In this document: positions 1 to 5,614 of the stretch, piece by piece
Position numbering within the stretch: the stretch's first letter is position 1
Layout of the letters: every line of letters starts with the position of its first letter
Assembly (NCBI GenBank): GCA_031278835.1
Contig: JAITJP010000051.1
Location: 1 to 6,262, forward strand
Length of the DNA: 6,262 nucleotides
From: Deltaproteobacteria bacterium
GTDB taxonomy: Bacteria > Desulfobacterota > Desulfarculia > Adiutricales > Adiutricaceae
Direction of reading: 5' to 3'
Program-made: the position numbers and the translations under genes
The notes under the pieces: model-generated
Seen by the model: the letters and a program-made list of their open reading frames with translations, nothing else
Databases searched by the model: none
What the model was told of the DNA's origin: nothing

Positions 1-110
1 TAAAGATCCTGGTCCCGGTGACCATTGGCCTGGAGATTTTAAAAAAGCCCCTCCAGGATCGTCTCAAAGAGCTGAGGGACCCCTCGATTTTTGGCCTGGG
101 CGGGGAATAG
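1..110 (+). CDS. 3' end of an unidentified protein-coding gene (5' truncated by window)
   Basis: Reading from base 3 gives 35 sense codons and a TAG stop at 108-110, with no internal stop. The peptide begins KILVPVTIGLEILKKPLQD and ends SIFGLGGE. Third codon positions are rich in C and G (atc, ctg, gtc, ccg, gtg, acc), as in the intact genes of the window, whereas the other two + frames lack this pattern. The hydrophobic stretch followed by a charged amphipathic segment (KKPLQDRLKELRD) looks like an ordinary protein C-terminus. I do not recognise the family from so little sequence. Hairpins start 14 nt after the stop and T-tract stems follow, which fits this being the end of a transcription unit. 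Codon use and downstream context make a real gene likely; its function is unknown. Confidence 0.6.
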   Translation, partial: KILVPVTIGLEILKKPLQDRLKELRDPSIFGLGGE

Positions 111-123
111 CCCGGAGCCTGGT

Positions 124-154
124 TTGGCCAGGGGGACCAGGGCCCCCTGGCCAA
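124..154 (+). repeat. Perfect 12-bp inverted repeat (strong GC hairpin)
   Basis: TTGGCCAGGGGG at 124-135 is exactly complementary to CCCCCTGGCCAA at 143-154, with a 7-nt loop. It lies 14 nt after the stop codon at 110 and has no following T tract, so it is not a canonical intrinsic terminator by itself. It could protect the 3' end of the upstream mRNA or act together with the T-tract hairpins further on. The pairing is read directly from the sequence; the role is inferred. Confidence 0.6.
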
Positions 155-188
155 TGGCCCCTAGAACGGCCAAAATCGGCCCGAGGAG

Positions 189-210
189 CCCGGCCAACTC
201 TCTGGTCGGG
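189..210. repeat. 8-bp GC-rich hairpin with one G-U pair
   Basis: CCCGGCCA at 189-196 can pair with TGGTCGGG at 203-210 across a 6-nt loop, with one G-U wobble. It is one of several hairpins between the gene ending at 110 and the gene starting at 368. No function can be assigned from the sequence. Confidence 0.4.
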
Positions 211-244
211 GGGGTTACAGCCCTATTTCAGCCACGGGCCTGTC

Positions 245-283
245 AGGGCCCTTTACGGGGCTTTTTTAGGCTGGGCCTTTTTT
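245..283 (+). terminator. Tandem intrinsic terminator-like hairpins
   Basis: Two consecutive stem plus T-tract units occur here. In the first, AGGGCCC at 245-251 pairs with GGGCTTT at 258-264 (four Watson-Crick pairs at the loop side, then two G-U pairs and one A-U), and a run of six T covers 262-267. In the second, AGGC at 268-271 pairs with GCCT at 275-278 with a 3-nt loop, followed by T to 283. Both stems are short, so each alone is weak, but tandem placement after the gene ending at 110 makes termination of that gene plausible. Confidence 0.5.
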
Positions 284-299
284 GAGGATTTTGTCCAAG

Positions 300-328
300 C
301 CCTAGGGCCGATCGGCCCCAGGGTTTTT
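300..328 (+). terminator. Near-perfect palindrome followed by T5; terminator or operator
   Basis: The core GGGCCGATCGGCCC (305-318) is a perfect 14-bp palindrome. It is extended by CCCT (300-303) and AGGG (320-323) on either side of one A/C mismatch, and TTTTT follows at 324-328. As RNA it would fold into a long stem ending in a U run, which suits a third terminator of the upstream unit. As DNA, its symmetry and position 40 nt before the start codon at 368 would also suit a protein-binding site. I favour terminator because of the T run. Confidence 0.45.
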
Positions 329-367
329 CAGCGAAAATTTAAAAAAAATTGAAAACGGTGAATATCG

Positions 368-946
368 ATGGCCTTAGATAAATTCGTTGATTACCTTCAA
401 CTCTGGCAGGAAAAAATGTTCTTGGGCGAGGAGTTTTTGACTTGGCTGTGGCTGTGCTCCGAGGTTGACAATAACTTCGAAACCCAGAAAGGGGATAACT
501 ACGAGGTTTGGTTTGAAAATTCCCTTAGGCTGGAAAGCGGCCAAGGCCCGACCAAGAAAAGCGTCACCTGCCAAAACTCAAACAAGGACGGATCCTCGGA
601 ATGGGCCGAGGCCTTCACGGCCGTCAAGATGAACAAAAAAGTCATAAACGCCCGGATACGGATTAGGTTTGAGGAAAGGGAGTGGGCCCTGACCCTGCCC
701 TCGGACACCTTGTGCCCCAAATCGGTTAAGCTCCTGGGCGGAGCCGACTTTAAGGACGAAAATGAGGCCACGGCCACCCAAGCCGGGGCCTTAATCGACC
801 GGATGGTTTTTTTTGTCGAGCTAACCCAAATCTTGGAGGCCTTGTTGGACATGTTTCTTAAAATCAGGCTCTCCGATCAATGGACCAAAGAAGAACTGCC
901 CAGACTAAAGGGCTGGATTACCCGCTGGACCGCCAACGAAGACTAA
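368..946 (+). CDS. RdgC-related protein (C-terminal-type domain), 192 aa
   Basis: The soluble 192-residue product has no signal peptide or membrane segment. Its clearest feature is FLGEEFLTWLW at residues 18-28, followed by a beta-rich middle (YEVWFENSLRLESG 45-58, SVTC 65-68, KKVINARIRIR 90-100, EREWALTLPSDTL 103-115) and a helical C-terminus (residues 139-188, including FLKIRLSDQW 163-172). From memory, a FLG.EFLTWLW motif with this order of elements occurs in deltaproteobacterial proteins annotated as RdgC-type recombination-associated proteins or as hypothetical neighbours of them. RdgC is a nucleoid-associated DNA-binding protein that modulates RecA. The present protein would match only a C-terminal part of a full-length form, so a DNA-related role is inference. 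The start is fixed by an in-frame TGA at 359-361; a weak GGTGA-like ribosome site lies about 6 nt before ATG. A conserved hypothetical protein is the safe alternative name. Confidence 0.85.
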   Translation: MALDKFVDYLQLWQEKMFLGEEFLTWLWLCSEVDNNFETQKGDNYEVWFENSLRLESGQGPTKKSVTCQNSNKDGSSEWAEAFTAVKMNKKVINARIRIRFEEREWALTLPSDTLCPKSVKLLGGADFKDENEATATQAGALIDRMVFFVELTQILEALLDMFLKIRLSDQWTKEELPRLKGWITRWTANED

Positions 947-1029
947 ATTCCTGGCCCAATTATTTTAGGGAACCAATCCTAGGGCCAAGCCAGTTTGGGC
1001 CTCGGAGCGGATAAACAAACAATTTTTTT

Positions 1030-1761
1030 ATGCTTAGATTTTTTTACTCCCTGTGGTATTTGACCATTTTTACCGTCTTAACCATCGTAAGCGGCCTAAT
1101 CTGCTTACTCATAACTCTCTTTTCCAAAAAAATAGCCAGATTCATTACCGGCCAAGTCTGGGCCAAGATAGTGCTCTGGCCGGCTTTCATTAAGGTCGAA
1201 CTGGTCAGCGGGCGCGAGTATTTACCTGACCCCAAAACCGGCGGCTTTATCGTTTTCGCCAATCACCGTTCGCTTCTGGACATCCCCACCGTGGCCAAGG
1301 CCACTGGCCGGGATTTTTCCTGGGTGGCCAAGGCGGCCTTGGGTAAAATTCCCATTTTTGGCTGGGTGCTCATGCGCACCCATATGCTGGTGGACCGGGG
1401 CGGCAGCGCCGACGCGGCCAAGCGCATGCTCCAAGAAGCCAGCTTAAGGCTTCAACAGGGCGAGATCATGGCCATCTTTCCCGAAGGCACCAGAAACAAA
1501 ACCAGCCATGCGCTTTTGCCTTTCAAAAAAGGCGCTTTTATCTTGGCCAAGCACACCGGGGCCCCGCTCATCCCCCTGGCCATTTTAAACAGCGGAAATT
1601 TGTGGCCAAGCGGGGCCTTGGTGCCCAAACCTGGCCTAATCAAAGTGGCCATCGGGGCGCCCCTCAAAACCGAGGACGGCACCAACCTGGCCAGCCTGGC
1701 CGCCAAGGCCCAACAGGCCCTCAAAGATCTCTACCTTGATTTGGAAAAAACGCTAAACTAA
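1030..1761 (+). CDS. plsC: 1-acyl-sn-glycerol-3-phosphate acyltransferase (lysophosphatidate acyltransferase)
   Basis: This 243-aa protein is of normal length for PlsC, which transfers an acyl chain to the sn-2 position of lysophosphatidate to make phosphatidate, the precursor of membrane phospholipids. A hydrophobic segment at about residues 5-32 anchors it in the inner membrane. The acyltransferase signature blocks are all present: NHRSLLD (78-84), with catalytic His79 and Asp84; a second block around MLVDRGGS (119-126); FPEGTRN (150-156), which binds the substrate phosphate; and GAPLIPLAI (177-185). ATG 1030 is the first start after an in-frame TAA at 1012-1014. No Shine-Dalgarno sequence is close: GGAG at 1004-1007 is 22 nt away and the bases just before ATG are seven T. 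It follows the 192-aa gene by 83 nt and may be cotranscribed with it. It faces the kinase gene convergently. All motifs are intact; substrate chain preference cannot be read from the sequence. Confidence 0.95.
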   Translation: MLRFFYSLWYLTIFTVLTIVSGLICLLITLFSKKIARFITGQVWAKIVLWPAFIKVELVSGREYLPDPKTGGFIVFANHRSLLDIPTVAKATGRDFSWVAKAALGKIPIFGWVLMRTHMLVDRGGSADAAKRMLQEASLRLQQGEIMAIFPEGTRNKTSHALLPFKKGAFILAKHTGAPLIPLAILNSGNLWPSGALVPKPGLIKVAIGAPLKTEDGTNLASLAAKAQQALKDLYLDLEKTLN

Positions 1762-1796
1762 CCTTTTCGCCTTAAAAACTCAAAATCACAAAAAAG

Positions 1797-1839
1797 AAAA
1801 AAAATGGGCCTTCGTTTTTAGCGAAGACCCATTTTTTTT
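1797..1839. terminator. Bidirectional intrinsic terminator between convergent genes
   Basis: A8-TGGG (1797-1808) pairs with CCCA-T8 (1828-1839), and CTTCG (1810-1814) pairs with CGAAG (1822-1826), with one C/A mismatch and a 7-nt loop. The T run serves the + strand acyltransferase, which ends 36 nt earlier. The A run serves as the U tract for the minus-strand kinase, whose stop is 17 nt away. The stem is long, the tracts are symmetric and the genes converge, so this is a confident two-way terminator. Confidence 0.92.
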
Positions 1840-1855
1840 ATTTTTTTTGGTTTGG

Positions 1856-4762
1856 TTAACTGCCAGTGGCGGCGCTTTTGGCCTTGTTTTTGGGGGGAAT
1901 CCACTTGACCAGGGTTTGAAAAAGCTCGTTGACGTTGATGGGTTTGTTGACGTGATCGTTCATGCCGGCGTCCAAGCTTAGCTGGCGGTCGTTACTCATG
2001 GCGTGGGCGGTCATGGCCACTATGGGCAGATCTTTAAAACCATTGCCGCGGATAACCTTAGTGGCGGTCAGGCCGTCCATGATGGGCATCTGGACGTCCA
2101 TTAGGACCAGATCGTAATCGTTGGCCTTGACTTTTTCCACGGCCTCCTGGCCGTCCGAAGCGATGGTCACCTGAAAACCGGCGTTACCCAAAATCTTACT
2201 GGCCACCAGCTGGTTGACGTCATTGTCTTCGACCAGGAGAATTTTGGACCCGGTAATGTCTTTGACCATGGCCTTTTCGAGCTCGGCCGTGTTTTTCCGG
2301 CTCTTTTTGCCAATGGCCCGGGTGGAGGACTTAAAAAGGCCCATCAAAACGTCATGGAGATGACTGCTGGTGACCGGTTTGGTTAAGACCTGGACCACGC
2401 CCAGTTCCTTGGCCGCCCCCAGGACCTCGTCTCGATCGTAAGCGGTGACCATGACAAAGACCACCGTGTCTTTCAAGACCCCGCTCTCCTTAATCTTTCG
2501 AATGGTCTCAAGCCCATCCATGGTGGGCATCTTCCAGTCGATTAAGCACAAATCTATGTCTTGGCGTTTTTCGTTTATGTATTCCAGGGCTTGCGCTCCG
2601 GAGGTAAAACCCCAGACCAGCAGGCCTTCTCTCTCCAAGGCGGCCTTGATGATTTCCAAGGCCGTGGGGTTATCGTCCACCACCAAGGCCTTTAGGCCCT
2701 TAAGATTAAAAACCGATCTCTGGGCTTCTTCCTTGGGTTCTGAGCCCAGTTCCAAAACAATGGTAAAACTAAAGGTGCTGCCTTGCCCGGGCTGACTTTC
2801 GCACCAAATGGTTCCGCCCATCATCTCGCTTAAACGCTTGGAGATGGTCAGCCCCAAACCGGTTCCGCCATAGCGCCTGGTAATTGAGGCGTCGGCTTGG
2901 GTAAAGGCCTTAAACAATTGGCCCCTTTGCTCGGCGCTCATGCCGATGCCGGTGTCCTTGACCGAAAAAAGCAAAACCACCTGGGCCCCCAGGGTTTCCT
3001 TTAAGCCCACCGATAAACTAACCGAGCCGTTTTGGGTAAATTTTATGGCGTTACTAAGCAGGTTATTTATGATTTGGCCTACCCTAATTTGATCGCCCAC
3101 CAAGTAGCCGGGCAGATCATCGGGGAAATTTAGGCTTAATTCTATGCCCTTGGCCTCGGCTTGATTTTGGTGCAAGGTCATCGAGCTTTGCACCAAATTT
3201 TTCAGGTTAAAATTGGTTTTTTCTATTTCGAGTTTTCCGGCCTCGATCTTGGAAAAATCCAAGATGTCGTTAATAATCCTAAGCAAAGCCGAAGTGGCCG
3301 TGCTGATTCTCTGCAAATACTCAAACTGGATGTCGGTAAGATCGGTTTGCAAAACCAGGTGGGTTAAGCCCTGAATGGCGTTCATGGGCGTTCGGATCTC
3401 GTGACTCATGTTGGCCAAAAATTCACTCTTGGAGCGGGCGCTTTCCTCGGCCAATTCCCTGGCCAGATGGGCCTTTCTCTCTTGCTCGGCTATTTCAAAG
3501 AGTTCCTTTTCCATGCGCTTACGGTTGGTAAAATCAAAGTTTCCGCCAATGACCCGAACGGCCCGGCCTTGATCGTTTCTCTCCATGACCCGACCAACGT
3601 CATAAGTCCAGATATACGAGCCGTCTTTGCGCTTTAATCTAACCTCGTAAGCCAAGGAATCGTTATTGGGTTTACGGAGCCGGGCGATGGAATTGGTGAT
3701 CATTTCCCGGTCGTCTGGGTGAACCAAAGACATCCAAGTTTCGAAGGTTTCCGAGAGATCGCCTTTTTGATAACCCAGCATTTTTAAAAAAATGTCGTTA
3801 TACTCGATTTTATTGCCAATGACGTCATAGTCCCAAGCCCCAAAATCGGCCGCCTTAAAGAAAAGCTCCATTTGTTCTTTTCTGGTGGCCAGATCCTGCT
3901 CGATCTTTTTTTGCTCGGTGACGTTTAGCATGACCCCCAAAAGGCGAATGGGCCGACCGTCGTGCTCCCACTCGGCCACCCGGCCTCGGTCCAAAACCCA
4001 GACCGTGGAGCCGTCCTTGTGGAGCATCCTGGTCACGGACTCGAAATAGGGCGTTAGCCCGGCGCAGTGATCCATGACCGCTTTGTAGGTAAGCCCTCGA
4101 TCTGCTTCCAAAACCAGGTTATCGCGCTCAGAGAGGCTATGGCCCATCTCGGAAGGATCCCGGCCCAGGATCTGGGCGCAGTTGGGGCTGTAATCAACCT
4201 CCATGCTCATCAAATCCATGGAAAAAACGCCCACGTTGACCGCGTCCATGATGGCCGAAAGTCTTTTCTGTTCGCTCATTAAGGCCCGGCTGGCTTCTTC
4301 CTTGGCTTTTAGGGCCTCGGTTAAGGCGATGCGGGCCAAGCGGTTATTGTTTATGTCAATGACCAAGCCCACCAGTCTTAAATCATAGCCCTGGCCCTCC
4401 TCAACCCTGGCCCCGCTCAAATTAACGTAGCGATAGTCCCCCCGGGAAAGACAGTTTAGCCTTAACTCCAGCTCCATATAGTCGTCGCTTTTGCCCAAAA
4501 TTTCTTCCAGAGAGTTTAAGAAATTCTGGGAATCCTCGGGGTGAACGAAAAGCCCCAAAAACTCTCGTAAACTAATGGACTGACCGATGGTTCCGTCGCC
4601 AAAGATCGAAAGAAAACTGTCGTTAAGAGTCATGAGGGCGCCATCCACGTCATCGGTGGGCACGGCCAACTCCCAGACGCCTATTCCGCTTAAGAATAAG
4701 TTTTTCGCCAAGTTGTCTAGCGTTAGTTTGGTTAGGTTATTTTTGTCTGGCCCGTCAAACAT
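1856..4762 (-). CDS. Hybrid sensor histidine kinase: three PAS-like domains, HisKA, HATPase_c, two receiver domains
   Basis: The 968-aa product is a soluble two-component kinase. PAS-like sensor domains lie at about residues 20-140, 168-285 and 295-415; the last two end in PAC-like blocks (VLDRGRVAEWEHDG.. and IWTYDVGRV), with coiled-coil linkers around 141-167 and 415-447. The dimerisation domain carries SHEIRTPMN with phospho-acceptor His454. The ATPase domain has the N box (NNLLSNAIKFT, 566-576), G1 (DTGIGM, 603-608), F box (FKAFTQAD, 617-624) and G2 (GGTGLGL, 632-638). Receiver 1 (about 690-808) has Asp696/697, phospho-acceptor Asp742, Thr773 and Lys795. Receiver 2 (about 840-955) has Glu845/Asp846, Asp889, Thr918 and Lys940. 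All catalytic residues are intact. No membrane segment or HPt domain is present, so output needs a separate HPt protein or response regulator, and neither is in this window. AGGA at 4771-4774 lies 8 nt before ATG and supports the start; an in-frame TAA directly precedes it. The signal sensed is unknown. Confidence 0.96.
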   Translation of the reverse strand: MFDGPDKNNLTKLTLDNLAKNLFLSGIGVWELAVPTDDVDGALMTLNDSFLSIFGDGTIGQSISLREFLGLFVHPEDSQNFLNSLEEILGKSDDYMELELRLNCLSRGDYRYVNLSGARVEEGQGYDLRLVGLVIDINNNRLARIALTEALKAKEEASRALMSEQKRLSAIMDAVNVGVFSMDLMSMEVDYSPNCAQILGRDPSEMGHSLSERDNLVLEADRGLTYKAVMDHCAGLTPYFESVTRMLHKDGSTVWVLDRGRVAEWEHDGRPIRLLGVMLNVTEQKKIEQDLATRKEQMELFFKAADFGAWDYDVIGNKIEYNDIFLKMLGYQKGDLSETFETWMSLVHPDDREMITNSIARLRKPNNDSLAYEVRLKRKDGSYIWTYDVGRVMERNDQGRAVRVIGGNFDFTNRKRMEKELFEIAEQERKAHLARELAEESARSKSEFLANMSHEIRTPMNAIQGLTHLVLQTDLTDIQFEYLQRISTATSALLRIINDILDFSKIEAGKLEIEKTNFNLKNLVQSSMTLHQNQAEAKGIELSLNFPDDLPGYLVGDQIRVGQIINNLLSNAIKFTQNGSVSLSVGLKETLGAQVVLLFSVKDTGIGMSAEQRGQLFKAFTQADASITRRYGGTGLGLTISKRLSEMMGGTIWCESQPGQGSTFSFTIVLELGSEPKEEAQRSVFNLKGLKALVVDDNPTALEIIKAALEREGLLVWGFTSGAQALEYINEKRQDIDLCLIDWKMPTMDGLETIRKIKESGVLKDTVVFVMVTAYDRDEVLGAAKELGVVQVLTKPVTSSHLHDVLMGLFKSSTRAIGKKSRKNTAELEKAMVKDITGSKILLVEDNDVNQLVASKILGNAGFQVTIASDGQEAVEKVKANDYDLVLMDVQMPIMDGLTATKVIRGNGFKDLPIVAMTAHAMSNDRQLSLDAGMNDHVNKPINVNELFQTLVKWIPPKNKAKSAATGS

Positions 4763-4828
4763 TTATTTTATCCTGGACCGGCGAGCTACGATAAAACTCC
4801 AAAAGGCTAAGCCCCACAAAACCTTCAT
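4763..4828 (-). CDS. Possible 21-aa hydrophobic leader peptide ORF abutting the kinase start
   Basis: On the minus strand, ATG at 4828-4826 opens 21 codons ending in TAA at 4765-4763, which is immediately followed by the kinase ATG in the same frame. The peptide has the shape MK - VLWGLAFWSFIVA - RRSRIK: a short hydrophobic core with two Trp, then a strongly basic tail. The kinase ribosome site AGGA lies inside its last codons, so translation of the two could be coupled. Against it, no good Shine-Dalgarno sequence is close to its own ATG (GAAGGGG is about 25 nt upstream), and 21 codons can stay open by chance. It could be a leader peptide, a remnant of an N-terminal membrane anchor cut off by a stop codon, or noise. 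Confidence 0.25.
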   Translation of the reverse strand: MKVLWGLAFWSFIVARRSRIK

Positions 4829-4867
4829 CGCGCCGGCGTAAAAAAATTTTCCCCTTCACCGGAAGAC

Positions 4868-4914
4868 TGACCTCGGTCAAGCCAACTAAATGGTCAGGCC
4901 CAAGGCCCCTGACC
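4868..4914. promoter_or_regulatory. Cluster of four GGTCA/TGACC pentamers upstream of the kinase (possible operator)
   Basis: TGACC-TC-GGTCA at 4868-4879 is an inverted pair. GGTCAGG at 4892-4898 and CCTGACC at 4908-4914 form a second, wider inverted pair that could also make a 7-bp RNA hairpin. All four pentamers lie within 47 bp, about 105-155 nt upstream of the kinase start, which is a reasonable place for a regulator site. I could not find a convincing -10/-35 promoter nearby, so a regulatory role is inference. Confidence 0.3.
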
Positions 4915-5017
4915 TTAAACTTGGCTTTGGTTCAAAATCCTCCACCACCCCCCCCAACGAAATCAATTAAAGCGCCATCAATTAAAACGAGCCTTTCCAA
5001 GTCCAAGGTTCACGAAA

Positions 5018-5034
5018 TACCAAGGCCAATAAAG
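5018..5034 (+). repeat. 17-bp direct repeat, copy 1
   Basis: TACCAAGGCCAATAAAG occurs here and again, exactly, at 5101-5117, a period of 83 bp. Both copies are preceded by AAA(T). The intervening sequence is not obviously repeated. It may mark a decayed duplication or a paired binding site. Confidence 0.6.
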
Positions 5035-5100
5035 GGGGCGCCGCCAAAAACCAAAAAAAAGTTTCAGCCAAGCGCTTACCCAGTGTCGAGCAGGTCAAAT

Positions 5101-5117
5101 TACCAAGGCCAATAAAG
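5101..5117 (+). repeat. 17-bp direct repeat, copy 2
   Basis: This is the exact second copy of the 17-mer at 5018-5034. It lies just before the GC hairpin at 5125-5139 and the edge of the AT-rich island. Confidence 0.6.
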
Positions 5118-5150
5118 AGAAGGCGGGGCCAAAAGCCCCAGGGATGTTAA

Positions 5151-5605
5151 ATGAACCGTCTATATATTACCCGTCTTAGGAGCAAAAGTCCAATCTCTCA
5201 ATACCGCCCGCCAAATCTAAGTAATTTTATGGCCAGATAAGAAACAAATTAATATCTCAGCTAAAATATAATTCTACCATAAGCAAGAGACCAAAAGACA
5301 ACTTACTTATCAATTAAAAGACTAATAAAATAGAATTTTTTACAATATAAAAATAAATAAAACCAAACTTAATTTGCAAATAAATAGTTATCTAAACCAA
5401 CTTATAGTGATCTAAATAAAGGTCACCCTAGGGTGGAGTATATTTTTAAATAATATTTGATAGATTTATATATTAAAAAAACATGTATTTTTATCAAATT
5501 ATATGGCACTAAGTAGAAAAAGTCACAATCCAAGTGAGTTTTAGAGCCATAAAAATAGGCTAACTGGAGCAAAGTTATCAGATAATTTGTGAAGTTCTAT
5601 CTGGC
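5151..5605. other. AT-rich island, no supported gene
   Basis: Counting 5221-5520 by hand gives 66 G+C in 300 bases (22%), against about 50-60% in lines I counted elsewhere. No frame of useful length is open. It contains a 12-bp palindrome CACCCTAGGGTG (5424-5435), a 13-bp near-repeat ATAGTNATCTAAA at 5384-5396 and 5404-5416 (period 20), and an 8-bp inverted repeat ATTTGATA (5455-5462) / TATCAAAT (5492-5499). A 29-codon + frame at 5151-5240 has AGGGA 6 nt before its ATG and a basic product (MNRLYITRLRSK...), but it has no other support. Possible roles are a regulatory region, a small-RNA locus or transferred DNA. Confidence 0.55.
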
Positions 5606-5614
5606 CTTACGCCC

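Larger units (their letters stand above)
4915..5150. other. Intergenic stretch without supported genes
   Basis: Neither strand has a frame with convincing codon use. Visible features are a run of nine C at 4957-4965 or nearby, two copies of ATCAATTAAA about 16 bp apart near 4962-4987, two copies of a 17-bp repeat, and a small stem GGGGC/GCCCC at 5125-5139. A 64-codon + frame at 4921-5115 begins at TTG, is dominated by Pro and Lys from simple sequence, and I do not regard it as a gene. Confidence 0.5.

Noticed and set aside
91..285. A 64-codon + frame across the intergenic hairpins
   Set aside because: It starts inside the last codons of the gene ending at 110, runs through inverted repeats and T-tract terminators, and has a Pro/Gly/Arg-rich product typical of GC-rich noncoding sequence.
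2445..2795. Open + frames opposite the kinase gene (also at 3401-3637 and 4587-4841)
   Set aside because: They are shadows of the kinase coding sequence. The minus-strand frame has all conserved kinase motifs.
4921..5115. A 64-codon + frame starting at TTG
   Set aside because: The product is low-complexity Pro/Lys sequence from a C run and A-rich stretches, without a ribosome site, and it covers the 17-bp repeat.
5538..5580. GTTTTAGAGCC... resembling a type II CRISPR repeat or tracrRNA start
   Set aside because: The resemblance is limited to about ten bases. There is no repeat-spacer array, no anti-repeat pairing and no cas gene in the window.
5151..5605. AT-rich island as a replication origin
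   Set aside because: No canonical DnaA boxes (TTATCCACA-like) or replication genes such as dnaA, dnaN or repA are present in the window.
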